This document shows positions 6,474 through 14,103 of a stretch of DNA of 21,347 bases, piece after piece. The notes under the pieces are model-generated. The model saw only the letters and a list, made by a program, of their open reading frames with translations. It had not been told where the DNA came from and searched no databases. A program made the translations under genes and the position numbers. Source of the DNA: Clostridium sp. UBA3947 (GTDB taxonomy: Bacteria > Bacillota > Clostridia > Clostridiales > Clostridiaceae). Each line of letters starts with the position of its first letter. Position 1 is the stretch's first letter. Location of the stretch: assembly GCA_002385545.1 (NCBI GenBank), contig DGDR01000142.1, forward strand, positions 1 through 21,347, given 5' to 3'.

Positions 6474-7577
6474 ATGGAAGAAAAGAAATTTATGAAACGA
6501 GCTTTAGAGCTATCAAAGAAAGGTATTGGATATACAAATCCAAATCCATTGGTAGGAGCAGTTATAGTAAAGGAAGGGAGAATTATTGGGGAAGGCTATC
6601 ATAAGGCTTATGGTCATCATCATGCAGAAATAAATGCATTTTTAAATGCTACAGAGGATGTTAAGGGAGCAACTATGTATGTTACCCTAGAACCTTGTTC
6701 TCATTATGGGAAGACTCCCCCTTGTGCTAAGGCCATTGTAGAGAAAGGGATTAAGAAGGTAGTTATAGGTCTAAAGGATCCTAATCCACTGGTAGCGGGA
6801 AATGGTATCAAAATACTCCAAGAGGCTGGCATAGAAGTTGAGGTAGGTATCCTAGAGGATGAGGTGAAGAAATTAAATGAAATCTTTCTAAAGTACATAA
6901 CTACAAGGATGCCCTTTGTAATAATGAAAACCGCAATGACTCTAGATGGTAAAATTGCAACCTATACAAATGAATCCAAGTGGATCACAGGAGACCTTGC
7001 TAGGAAATATGTACATAAATTAAGACATAGGGTAGCTGGAATTATGGTTGGCATAGGCACAGTCTTAGCAGATAATCCATCTTTAACAGCTAGATTAGAT
7101 GATGTTAAAGCACTTGATCCTATAAGGATAATTGTGGATAGCAGTGCTAGAATTCCTCTTGATGCAAAGGTGTTAAATCTTAAATCCGATACAGTAACTA
7201 TTATAGCAGTAACCAATAAAGCAGATAAGGAAAAAACAAGGCTTCTTAAAGAAAAAGGAGCAGAAGTTATTGTAACTCCCAGCAAAAAGGATAGAGTTGA
7301 TTTGACTTTTCTTATGAAGGAGCTTGGGGAAAGAAAGCTTGATAGCATTTTGCTGGAAGGGGGAAGTCAATTAAATTATAGTGCCTTGGAGGAAGGATTA
7401 GTTGATAAGGTAAATGTATTTATTGCCACCAAAATTATCGGTGGAAATACTGCCAAAACACCAGTTGGTGGTTTGGGTATAGCCCATTTAAAAGATGCAA
7501 TAAGACTAGAAAATATGAATATTCATCCTTTTGGACATGACCTGATGATAGAAGGTTACATAAGAAAGGGGGAATGA
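6474..7577 (+). CDS. ribD: bifunctional riboflavin deaminase/reductase RibD
   Basis: 367 residues from the ATG at 6474, preceded by GGGGGTGAT (6459-6467). An upstream ATG at 6450 lies directly after the terminator T run and has no ribosome site. Residues 1-145 are the zinc cytidine-deaminase-like domain with His50-Ala-Glu52 and PC75SHYGKTPPC84. Residues from about 148 form the reductase domain (KTAMTLDGKIAT at 152-163; LLEGGSQLN near the C-terminus). It deaminates 2,5-diamino-6-ribosylamino-pyrimidinone phosphate and reduces the ribose with NADPH. It is the first gene of the FMN-controlled operon, and ribE follows 4 bases after its stop. Confidence 0.97.
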   Translation: MEEKKFMKRALELSKKGIGYTNPNPLVGAVIVKEGRIIGEGYHKAYGHHHAEINAFLNATEDVKGATMYVTLEPCSHYGKTPPCAKAIVEKGIKKVVIGLKDPNPLVAGNGIKILQEAGIEVEVGILEDEVKKLNEIFLKYITTRMPFVIMKTAMTLDGKIATYTNESKWITGDLARKYVHKLRHRVAGIMVGIGTVLADNPSLTARLDDVKALDPIRIIVDSSARIPLDAKVLNLKSDTVTIIAVTNKADKEKTRLLKEKGAEVIVTPSKKDRVDLTFLMKELGERKLDSILLEGGSQLNYSALEEGLVDKVNVFIATKIIGGNTAKTPVGGLGIAHLKDAIRLENMNIHPFGHDLMIEGYIRKGE

Positions 7578-7581
7578 ATTA

Positions 7582-8232
7582 TTGTTTACAGGTTTGGTGG
7601 AGGAGATTGGAATAGTTGAAACTATAGCAAAATCTGAAAAATCCTCACGAATATCAATTAAGGCGAAGAAGGTTTTAGAGGGTATAAGGCTAGGTGATAG
7701 TATAAGCACAAATGGTGTTTGCTTAACAGTAACCTCTTTTGATAGTAATTGCTTTTGCGTAGATGTGATGGCTGAAACAATTAGGAGGAGTAATTTGGGT
7801 GCTTGCTTACCAGGAGATAAAGTTAATTTAGAAAGAGCTTTAAGAATAGGAGATAGATTGGGTGGCCATATTGTTACTGGCCATATCGATGGTATGGGTA
7901 CCATTGAAAATTACCGTCAAGAAGATAATGCAGTTTGGATTACAATTGCTGCTCCTACAGAAATATTAAAATATATAGTTTATAAAGGCTCTATTGCTAT
8001 AGATGGAGTAAGTCTTACTGTGGCATATGTAGATGATGCTGTATTTAAAGTTTCCATTATTCCACACACAAGGGTAATGACTACTCTTGTGAGTAAAAAG
8101 ATAGGCGATAAGGTCAATCTAGAATGTGATATCTTAGGAAAATATATAGAAAAGCTAATTGGCGCCAGGAAGCAGGTAGCTGTTCAAAAAGGAATAGATG
8201 TAAATTTTTTAGCTGAACATGGCTTTATATAA
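7582..8232 (+). CDS. ribE: riboflavin synthase alpha subunit
   Basis: 216 residues with a TTG start at 7582, supported by AAAGGGGGA at 7565-7573 and by the family N-terminus MFTGLVEEIG. It has two lumazine-binding repeats of about 97 residues each, with NGVCLTV (44-50) and DGVSLTV (141-147), and GGHIVTGHIDG (94-104). It converts two 6,7-dimethyl-8-ribityllumazine molecules to riboflavin plus the pyrimidine precursor. The cytosolic trimer often associates with the RibH capsid. The C-terminal tail beyond about residue 190 is slightly longer than the minimal family member. Confidence 0.97.
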   Translation: MFTGLVEEIGIVETIAKSEKSSRISIKAKKVLEGIRLGDSISTNGVCLTVTSFDSNCFCVDVMAETIRRSNLGACLPGDKVNLERALRIGDRLGGHIVTGHIDGMGTIENYRQEDNAVWITIAAPTEILKYIVYKGSIAIDGVSLTVAYVDDAVFKVSIIPHTRVMTTLVSKKIGDKVNLECDILGKYIEKLIGARKQVAVQKGIDVNFLAEHGFI

Positions 8233-8250
8233 AGAAATGGGGGTATGAAA

Positions 8251-9459
8251 ATGAATAAGTTTAATACCATAGAAGAGGCAATAGAAGATATAAAGGCTGG
8301 CAAGATGATAGTTGTGGTAGACGATGAAGACAGGGAAAATGAAGGGGATCTTCTAATGGCTGCTGAGAAGGTAACAGCAGAAGCTATTAATTTTATGACC
8401 AAATACGGTAGGGGACTTATATGCATGCCTATTATAAGGGAGCGATTAGAGGAGCTAAATATTATAAAGATGGTGGAGAGAAATACAGATATACATGAGA
8501 CCGCCTTCACTGTATCAATTGATGCTACAGAAACTACTACTGGAATATCTGCCTATGATAGAGCAACCACTATACTTAAAGTACTTGATCCCAATGCCAG
8601 TGAGTCGGATTTTAGAAGACCGGGGCATATGTTTCCTTTGGAAGCTAAAGAAGGGGGAGTTCTAGTAAGAGCAGGACATACAGAAGCTGCGGTAGATTTA
8701 GCTAGGTTAGGAGGCTTGTACCCGGCTGGCGTTATCTGTGAAATTATGAATGAGGATGGAACCATGGCTAGGGTTCCACAGCTTATGGAATTTGCTAAAA
8801 AACATAATTTAAAGATAATTACTATAGCAGATCTAATTGCCTATAGAAGAAGACATGAAACACATATTAAAAGAGTGGCAGAAGCTAAATTGCCTACAAA
8901 ATATGGAGAATTTAAAATGATAGGGTATGTAAATACCATAAGTGGGGAACACCATGTAGCATTGATAAAAGGTGATATTTCAGATGGTGAAGCAGTCCTT
9001 ATAAGAGTTCATTCCGAATGTCTTACAGGGGATGCCTTTGGTTCCTTAAGATGCGACTGTGGTCAGCAGCTTACAGCGGCTATGAGAAGGATAGAAGAAG
9101 AAGGTAGAGGGATTCTTCTTTATATGAGACAGGAAGGTAGGGGCATAGGGCTTATCAATAAAATCAAAGCTTATGCTTTACAGGATAAAGGTATGGATAC
9201 CGTTGAAGCTAACTTAGCTTTAGGTTTTCCAGCAGATTTAAGAGATTATGGAATTGGCGCTCAGATTCTTGCGGATCTTGGTGTTAAAAAGGTAAGGCTT
9301 ATGACTAACAATCCAAAGAAAATAGCTGGTCTTGCTGGTTACGGAATAGAGATTGTAGCTAGGGAGCCACTTCAAATTATGTATAATGAAAAAAATGAGT
9401 ATTACCTAAAAACAAAGATGGAAAAATTGGGGCATATTCTTAATTTTAAAGATATATAG
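8251..9459 (+). CDS. ribBA: bifunctional DHBP synthase / GTP cyclohydrolase II RibBA
   Basis: 402 residues from the ATG at 8251; the ATG at 8245 is only 1 base from the GGGGG of the ribosome site (8239-8243), so the second ATG is better spaced. Residues 1 to about 200 are 3,4-dihydroxy-2-butanone-4-phosphate synthase (DDEDRENEGD at 24-33, RRPGHMFPL at 122-130, HTEAAVDLARL at 143-153). The rest is GTP cyclohydrolase II with zinc ligands Cys257, Cys268 and Cys270 and RQEGRGIGL (293-301). It supplies both precursors of the riboflavin pathway, from ribulose-5-phosphate and GTP. Key residues of both halves appear intact. Confidence 0.97.
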   Translation: MNKFNTIEEAIEDIKAGKMIVVVDDEDRENEGDLLMAAEKVTAEAINFMTKYGRGLICMPIIRERLEELNIIKMVERNTDIHETAFTVSIDATETTTGISAYDRATTILKVLDPNASESDFRRPGHMFPLEAKEGGVLVRAGHTEAAVDLARLGGLYPAGVICEIMNEDGTMARVPQLMEFAKKHNLKIITIADLIAYRRRHETHIKRVAEAKLPTKYGEFKMIGYVNTISGEHHVALIKGDISDGEAVLIRVHSECLTGDAFGSLRCDCGQQLTAAMRRIEEEGRGILLYMRQEGRGIGLINKIKAYALQDKGMDTVEANLALGFPADLRDYGIGAQILADLGVKKVRLMTNNPKKIAGLAGYGIEIVAREPLQIMYNEKNEYYLKTKMEKLGHILNFKDI

Positions 9460-9482
9460 TATATGTAAAATGGAGGGATAAA

Positions 9483-9944
9483 ATGAAAGTCTATGAAGGT
9501 AAATTAATAGCTGAAGGCTTAAGGTTTGGTATTATAGTGGGAAGATTCAATGAGTTTATAGGTGGAAAGCTTTTAGCAGGAGCTATAGACGCCTTAAAAA
9601 GACATGGAGCTAAGGATGAGGATATTGAAATAGCTTGGGTTCCAGGCGCCTTTGAAATTCCTTTGATAGCTAAAAAAATGGTTAAGTCAAATAAATATGA
9701 TGCTGTTATTTGTCTTGGTGCAGTAATAAGAGGATCCACAGCTCATTTTGATTATGTATGCGCAGAGGTTTCAAAGGGAATAGCCAATGTATCTCTTGAA
9801 ACTGAAGTGCCAGTAATATTTGGAGTTCTTACTACTGATTCCATAGAGCAGGCTATAGAGAGAGCTGGTACTAAGGCTGGCAATAAGGGCTATGATGCTG
9901 CGGTTACCGCTATTGAGATGGCAAACTTGATTAAAGAAATGTAA
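9483..9944 (+). CDS. ribH: 6,7-dimethyl-8-ribityllumazine synthase
   Basis: 153 residues, the normal family length; GGAGG at 9472-9476 precedes the ATG. The motifs RFNEFI (21-26), WVPGAFEIP (52-60) and GAVIRGSTAHFDYV (79-92) with catalytic His88 are present. It condenses the RibD product (after dephosphorylation) with dihydroxybutanone phosphate. It typically assembles as a pentamer or an icosahedral capsid. Fourth gene of the operon, 23 bases after ribBA. Confidence 0.97.
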   Translation: MKVYEGKLIAEGLRFGIIVGRFNEFIGGKLLAGAIDALKRHGAKDEDIEIAWVPGAFEIPLIAKKMVKSNKYDAVICLGAVIRGSTAHFDYVCAEVSKGIANVSLETEVPVIFGVLTTDSIEQAIERAGTKAGNKGYDAAVTAIEMANLIKEM

Positions 9945-9959
9945 AAGGAGGTGAGAATT

Positions 9960-10232
9960 TTGGATACTAATGAAGTTGTCAATAAAATTATTGCTGCTTC
10001 AATTAAAGGAATTCTATATACTGATAGAGCAGAGAGAGACATAAAGAGAGCTCATTTTACAGAGGAGTTAATTAAGAAACTACTTTTTAGTCCTAGAAAA
10101 GTTGAAGAAGCTGATTTAAATACTTATATTCTATATGGGAAAAAAACTGCAAGATTAAAGGTTGAAATAACAGCAGAGGGTTCATTATTGATACATTGGT
10201 TTGAATATAATAAAGTAGCCTTTTTGGCTTAG
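9960..10232 (+). CDS. unrecognised 90-residue protein at the end of the rib operon
   Basis: I choose the TTG at 9960 because AAAGGAGGTGA spans 9943-9953; a GTG at 9951 would lie inside the ribosome site. The predicted protein is cytosolic with no signal peptide or membrane segment. It has a helical N-terminal half rich in Lys/Arg/Glu (TDRAERDIKRAHFTEELIKK) and a likely beta-rich C-terminal half (ARLKVEITAEGSLLIHWF). It starts 15 bases after ribH and is followed by the operon terminator, so it is co-transcribed under FMN control. No family recognised. Codon use looks like its neighbours. Confidence 0.75.
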   Translation: MDTNEVVNKIIAASIKGILYTDRAERDIKRAHFTEELIKKLLFSPRKVEEADLNTYILYGKKTARLKVEITAEGSLLIHWFEYNKVAFLA

Positions 10233-10295
10233 TTTTATAAGCAAATGAAACCGATAATAAGGTAAGATGATTAGCCTAAAAAATACTAAATAGCT

Positions 10296-10333
10296 GGACA
10301 GGTGTTTTGCTATACCTGTCCTTCTAATTTTTT
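10296..10333 (+). terminator. intrinsic terminator of the rib operon
   Basis: Perfect 8-bp stem GGACAGGT (10296-10303) / ACCTGTCC (10314-10321), loop of ten with two further possible pairs, followed by TTCTAATTTTTT (10322-10333). Confidence 0.9.
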
Positions 10334-10380
10334 AGTGCATTGGATGGAGTGGGTTTAGCTTATGCAGGAGTATAATTTAA

Positions 10381-10410
10381 TTGACGATATAATGGTTCCC
10401 ATAATAGAAT
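10381..10410 (+). promoter_or_regulatory. candidate promoter for the two-domain GNAT gene
   Basis: TTGACG (10381-10386) and TAGAAT (10405-10410) with an 18-base spacer, about 40 bases before the ATG and just after the rib terminator. Confidence 0.5.
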
Positions 10411-10451
10411 AAATTATACAGTTTAAATAAGAAAAAGAAAAGGAGATTTAT

Positions 10452-11303
10452 ATGATTACATACAAAAGATGTACAGAGGTTAATGAGGCTGATATATATA
10501 AAGCCTTTCAGATAGGCTTTTCTGATTATATTATAAAGCTTGAAATGACTAAAGATAAATTTATGAGTCATTTTTTTGGTACAGAAGGAAATAGTTTAGA
10601 ATATTCAGTTATAGCCTATGATGAAGATGAACCAATTGGCCTAATTTTAGGTGGTGTTAAAGTATTTGAAGGAAAAAGAACCCTTCGATGTGGAGCCTTT
10701 TGTATTGCTCCAGCCTATAGAGGCACTGATGTTAGTAACAGGCTCTTTAATCTTCATAGGAATTTAGCTATAGAGAACAATTGTGAGCAGATGCTTTTGG
10801 AGGTAATAGTAGGTAATGATAGGGCAATAGGCTTTTACAAGAAAAAGGGTTATAAGAAGGTGTATGATTTAGTGTATTACTCACATAATAACCCATCTGA
10901 AATTAAAGGTGTCTTACAAAAGGGGATAATAGTAAAAAGAATAGATATAGATACTTTCCAAAGTTTAAGGGACCAAATTCAAGATATTCATATCAATTGG
11001 CAAAATGATTTTGACTATATTAGTAAGTTTGAAGCTCAGGTCCATTATGGCGTATATGAAAAAGAAGCTATGATAGGAGCTTTAAGTATTCATTCCTCTG
11101 GCCGTATTAATATTCTTTGGGTTGATTCAAGGATACGAAATCAGGGAATTGGCAGTGGACTTTTAGGTCATGTAGTGAAAGAGCTAAATTTAAAGAAGCT
11201 ATCAATAAGCTTTTCTAATAATATAGCCCTTATGGGCTTTGTAGAAACTTTGGGTTTTACAAGGGATCCTATTTCACAATACGAAATGTATATTACCTTA
11301 TAG
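10452..11303 (+). CDS. two-domain GNAT-family acetyltransferase
   Basis: 283 residues; AAAAGGAG at 10438-10445 precedes the ATG. Two GNAT-like units are visible. In the first, FCIAPAYRGTDVSNRLF (83-99) is an acyl-CoA-binding motif A with an altered RGTDVS loop, followed by NDRAIGFYKKKGYKK (122-136). In the second, ILWVDSRIRNQGIGSGLLG (221-239) has the canonical RNQGIGSGL pyrophosphate loop, followed by a C-terminal MGFVETLGF segment. The C-terminal half therefore looks the better acetyl-CoA binder. Substrate unknown. A free-standing gene between the rib terminator and grpB. Confidence 0.85.
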   Translation: MITYKRCTEVNEADIYKAFQIGFSDYIIKLEMTKDKFMSHFFGTEGNSLEYSVIAYDEDEPIGLILGGVKVFEGKRTLRCGAFCIAPAYRGTDVSNRLFNLHRNLAIENNCEQMLLEVIVGNDRAIGFYKKKGYKKVYDLVYYSHNNPSEIKGVLQKGIIVKRIDIDTFQSLRDQIQDIHINWQNDFDYISKFEAQVHYGVYEKEAMIGALSIHSSGRINILWVDSRIRNQGIGSGLLGHVVKELNLKKLSISFSNNIALMGFVETLGFTRDPISQYEMYITL

Positions 11304-11321
11304 ATTAAAAAAAGGTAATAT
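11290..11321 (+). terminator. hairpin at the end of the GNAT gene, possible terminator
   Basis: Perfect 10-bp stem ATATTACCTT (11290-11299) / AAGGTAATAT (11312-11321) overlapping the last codons. It has only two G-C pairs and no T run directly after, so it is a poor classical terminator. It may stabilise the 3' end. Confidence 0.3.
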
Positions 11322-11340
11322 AAGCAAAAATCAGGATTTT

Positions 11341-11368
11341 TTGTTGAAAATTTTTTGAAGTATATTGT
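11341..11368 (+). promoter_or_regulatory. candidate promoter for the grpB-family gene
   Basis: TTGTTG (11341-11346), 16-base spacer, TATTGT (11363-11368), 24 bases before the GTG start. Four of six matches in each box, so moderate at best. Confidence 0.35.
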
Positions 11369-11392
11369 ATTATTTAAAAAGGGGGTATTTGA

Positions 11393-11965
11393 GTGAGTAA
11401 ATCCTTGTCAGAAATGACCCTTGAAGAGCTTTGGCGACTCTTTCCTATTCAGCTGACGGAGCACAAGGATTTTTGGAAGGATTGGTATAGTGAAGAAGAG
11501 AAGTTTTTATACTCATTTCTACCGAAAAATGTTCAAATCCATCATATTGGAAGCACATCTATAAGCGGAATTTGGGCAAAACCTATTATTGATATTTTGG
11601 TAGAGGCTAGTGTCAACGAGCATCAAAGGATATATCAACTGCTGCTAAATGAGGGCTACATTTGCATGGCTCAAAGCAGGAAGCGTATGGATTTTAACAA
11701 GGGTTATACACCTGAGGGCTATGCAGAGAGAGTTTTTCATCTCCACCTAAGAGATTATGGTGACAATGATGAGTTGTATTTCCGAGACTATCTACAGGAG
11801 CACCCAGAGATTGCAAAGGAATATGAGGAGCTTAAGCTTTCTCTTTGGAAACCCTTTGAACATGACCGCGATGGTTATACGAGGATGAAGGGGGACTTTG
11901 TTCACAAATACACTCAAATAGCAATAGAAAAGTATGGTCGAGATAAATATTTTCAAAAAAGATGA
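11393..11965 (+). CDS. GrpB family protein (UPF0157, nucleotidyltransferase-like fold)
   Basis: 190 residues with a GTG start at 11393 and GGGGG at 11381-11385. The signature HHIGSTSISGI (50-60) followed by KPIIDILV (63-70) and the RVFHLHLRDYG segment identify the GrpB/UPF0157 family, which has a nucleotidyltransferase-like fold; HIGST and the IDI acid form the putative active site. The family's biochemical role is poorly defined, though some members are found near or fused to dephospho-CoA kinase. The name does not mean GrpE. The stop overlaps the frame of the following membrane-HD gene, but that gene's real start is about 60 bases later. Confidence 0.9.
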   Translation: MSKSLSEMTLEELWRLFPIQLTEHKDFWKDWYSEEEKFLYSFLPKNVQIHHIGSTSISGIWAKPIIDILVEASVNEHQRIYQLLLNEGYICMAQSRKRMDFNKGYTPEGYAERVFHLHLRDYGDNDELYFRDYLQEHPEIAKEYEELKLSLWKPFEHDRDGYTRMKGDFVHKYTQIAIEKYGRDKYFQKR

Positions 11966-12024
11966 ATTTATCAAATACATACTTGCTGTCTTATTGCAGT
12001 ATGAAAAGAAGGGGAGTTGCTGTT

Positions 12025-13161
12025 GTGAATAGATATATTGTTGCATTTTTCCTATTTAGTTTTCTTGGTTGGATATGGGAAAGTATATTTTGCACTATAT
12101 ATAATCATAAGTGGGCTAACCGAGGCTTTCTTTATGGACCTATTTGTCCTATTTATGGATGTGGATCCATACTAGGTCTTTTCATATATGATTTGATGAA
12201 GACAGGCCATTTACCCAATATGGAATGGTGGGATATATTTATACTTGGTTTTATAATTAGTATGATTATAGAGTATCCAACCTCCTGGGCTCTGGAAAAA
12301 TGGTTTCAGGCAAGATGGTGGGATTATAGTGATTTCCCGCTTAATATAAATGGTAGGACAAGTGTTCCTTCGTCCCTTGCCTTTGGTGCTGCTGCAATAC
12401 TGCTAATGAAGGTACTGATACCTATTGTAGATAGAGGACTAAGCACTTTATCAGAAACAATACTAAATATTCTTGCTCTTTTGCTTGTTGCTATTTTATC
12501 AATGGACGCCACATTAACAATTTCAGCCCTAACGGATTTTCAAAAGCGTGTTGCTGCTATAGACGAAGGATTTCAAAATCATATGACAGATATAGTAAAT
12601 CAAATTCTCAGCAATCAAAACTCATTTTATAATAAAGTAATTCAGAGAATTAGTGTTTTTAAACTTACTGACCGAAAGAATCGAATAGCTAAGCAGCTAA
12701 GTGAAAAGCGCTTTGAGGAGCTTATTAAGGATTACTTTCAATCGGAAGTAATACAACAGATGGGCCAGTATATTCACCACGGTACTACTACCACCTTAGA
12801 GCATTGCGAAAATGTAGCCTGGATTAGTTACCTAATAAATGAAAAGCTACGTCTTAATGCGGATGAAAAGGAACTGATAGAAGTGGCAATGCTTCACGAT
12901 CTTTACCTTTATGATTGGCATGAGGATGATCCTTCCCATAGGCTACATGGCTTTAATCATCCTGAAATTGCATGTAATAATGCAGTAAAACATTTTGGTA
13001 TATCTGAAAAGCAACAACAGGCTATACGTAGTCATATGTGGCCCTTAACAATTACTGCAATACCAAAAAGCAAAGTGGCTTTAATCGTATGTTTTGCAGA
13101 TAAATACTGTGCTCTTATAGAAACTATTCGCCTGAATAAACGATTTGGATTAAGGCGATAA
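12025..13161 (+). CDS. CmpB-type membrane protein fused to an HD phosphohydrolase domain
   Basis: 378 residues from the GTG at 12025, chosen because AAGGGGAG (12009-12016) lies 8 bases upstream and because members of the family start MNRYIVAFFLFSFLGWIWE. Earlier ATGs at 11962 and 12001 lack spacing to a ribosome site. Residues 1 to about 160 contain several membrane segments with FLGWIWES, RGFLYGPICPIYG and WWDYSDFPLNINGR, the signatures of the 'putative ABC transporter permease' CmpB family (PF06541). After a linker, residues from about 230 form an HD domain with His260, His291-Asp292 (AMLHDLYLYDW) and Asp359 (CFADKY), plus SHRLHGFNHP and SHMWPLT motifs typical of clostridial HD proteins. 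The HD part would hydrolyse a phosphoester at the inner membrane face; the substrate is unknown. Confidence 0.85.
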   Translation: MNRYIVAFFLFSFLGWIWESIFCTIYNHKWANRGFLYGPICPIYGCGSILGLFIYDLMKTGHLPNMEWWDIFILGFIISMIIEYPTSWALEKWFQARWWDYSDFPLNINGRTSVPSSLAFGAAAILLMKVLIPIVDRGLSTLSETILNILALLLVAILSMDATLTISALTDFQKRVAAIDEGFQNHMTDIVNQILSNQNSFYNKVIQRISVFKLTDRKNRIAKQLSEKRFEELIKDYFQSEVIQQMGQYIHHGTTTTLEHCENVAWISYLINEKLRLNADEKELIEVAMLHDLYLYDWHEDDPSHRLHGFNHPEIACNNAVKHFGISEKQQQAIRSHMWPLTITAIPKSKVALIVCFADKYCALIETIRLNKRFGLRR

Positions 13162-13167
13162 TAGTAT

Positions 13168-13196
13168 TTGCTTAGATTCAGGTGCAATGATATTCT
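13168..13196 (+). promoter_or_regulatory. weak candidate promoter for the second GNAT gene
   Basis: TTGCTT (13168-13173), 17-base spacer, TATTCT (13191-13196) with an extended -10 TG at 13188-13189. About 60 bases before the ATG. Confidence 0.35.
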
Positions 13197-13254
13197 ATGG
13201 TGGACAACTATGAAAACAGATGCAACTTAATTTTTACCATAGGAGATGTTATAA

Positions 13255-13719
13255 ATGAATGAATTAAAAATTATACCAATAAGTGATAAACCAGAATTAA
13301 TAGCTATGGCAGCACAGTGGTTTCACAATAAATGGGGAATTCCAGTGGAAGCTTATGAAGTAAGTATGGAAGAGTCACTAAAGGACAATACACTTGTTCC
13401 AGCTTGGTACCTTTGCTTGCATAATGACAAAATAGTAGGCGGCTTAGGAGTAATAGAAAATGATTTTCATGATGGAAAAGACTTAACACCAAATATCTGT
13501 GCAGTATATGTAGAAGAAGATTATCGCTGTAAAGGTATAGCTGGTGAGCTTCTAAACTTTGCCTGTGAGGATATGAAGTCAAAAGGAATTGATACCTTGT
13601 ATTTGGTCACTGAACATACTAACTTTTATGAAAGATATGGGTGGGAGTTTTTATGTATGGTGCAAGGGGATGATCAAGAGGAAAAAAGTCGTATGTACAT
13701 CCATAAATATATACATTAA
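13255..13719 (+). CDS. GNAT-family N-acetyltransferase
   Basis: 154 residues; TAGGAGA at 13240-13246 precedes the ATG. One complete GNAT domain: NDKIVGGLGVIEND (57-70) forms the beta strands, AVYVEEDYRCKGIAGELL (83-100) is motif A with RCKGIA, and TNFYERYGWEF (122-132) is the C-terminal motif. It would transfer an acetyl group from acetyl-CoA to an amine; substrate not predictable. No terminator of its own is visible; the thi promoter starts 2 bases after its stop. Confidence 0.9.
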   Translation: MNELKIIPISDKPELIAMAAQWFHNKWGIPVEAYEVSMEESLKDNTLVPAWYLCLHNDKIVGGLGVIENDFHDGKDLTPNICAVYVEEDYRCKGIAGELLNFACEDMKSKGIDTLYLVTEHTNFYERYGWEFLCMVQGDDQEEKSRMYIHKYIH

Positions 13720-13721
13720 CC

Positions 13722-13750
13722 TTGACTACATTATCACTAACATATATAAT
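13722..13750 (+). promoter_or_regulatory. strong sigma-A promoter of the thiD-thiM-thiE operon
   Basis: TTGACT (13722-13727), 17-base spacer, perfect TATAAT (13745-13750). The predicted start near 13757 lies a few bases before TPP aptamer 2, so a single transcript would carry both tandem riboswitches. Confidence 0.85.
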
Positions 13751-13764
13751 TATTTACAATAAAT

Positions 13765-13850
13765 GTTTGCGGGGGGGGACCCATAGTGGTTGAGAAGGTA
13801 AAACCTGACCCTTTGAACCTGTTGGTTAACACCAGCGTAGGGAAGCAAAT
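13765..13850 (+). ncRNA. TPP riboswitch aptamer 2 (first of a tandem pair)
   Basis: THI-box core present: G-run and ACCC, TTGAGA, CCCTTTGAACCTG, GGTTAACACC, CGTAGGGA. P1 is TTTGC (13766-13770) with GCAAA (13845-13849). The G-run has eight G, against six in aptamer 3. A competing antiterminator can be drawn: GAAGC (13842-13846) with GCTTC (13880-13884), capped by ATCACATAC (13849-13857) with GTATATGAT (13865-13873), one C/A mismatch. This would be broken when TPP locks P1. Confidence 0.95.
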
Positions 13851-13874
13851 CACATACGAAATAGGTATATGATT

Positions 13875-13906
13875 AGGGTGCTTCTCTGGCAGAAGTGCCC
13901 TGTTTT
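13875..13906 (+). terminator. terminator of TPP leader 2
   Basis: Stem AGGGTGCTTCT (13875-13885) / AGAAGTGCCCT (13891-13901), eleven pairs with two G-U, loop CTGGC, followed by GTTTT. The short U tract suggests moderate efficiency. Confidence 0.75.
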
Positions 13907-13997
13907 ATTGTATAGGAAACTATAATTTGACCTCTAAAAGCTACGTAGCAGCTTTCTTATAGATAGGTTTATGAATATAAAATTGAATATGTTTAGT

Positions 13998-14082
13998 ATT
14001 TGCGGGGGGACCCATAGTGGTTGAGAAGGTAAAACCTGACCCTTTGAACCTGTTTGGTTAATACCAGCGTAGGGAAGCAAAT
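13998..14082 (+). ncRNA. TPP riboswitch aptamer 3 (second of the tandem pair)
   Basis: Same THI-box core as aptamer 2. P1 is ATTTGC (13998-14003) with GCAAAT (14077-14082), one pair longer than in aptamer 2. The antiterminator of aptamer 2 is conserved: GAAGC (14074-14078) with GCTTC (14112-14116) and ATCACATAC (14081-14089) with GTATATGAT (14097-14105). No clear promoter lies between the aptamers, so this copy is probably reached only by transcripts that pass the first terminator. Confidence 0.95.
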
Positions 14083-14103
14083 CACATACGGAATAAGTAT
14101 ATG

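Noticed and set aside
13938..13956. Small hairpin AAAGCT/AGCTTT between the tandem TPP units
   Set aside because: Six pairs with no T run and not repeated elsewhere; likely chance.
13927..13981. Promoter between the two tandem TPP units (TTGACC at 13927, TATAAA at 13976)
   Set aside because: The two boxes are too far apart to work together and neither has a good partner at 16-18 bases.
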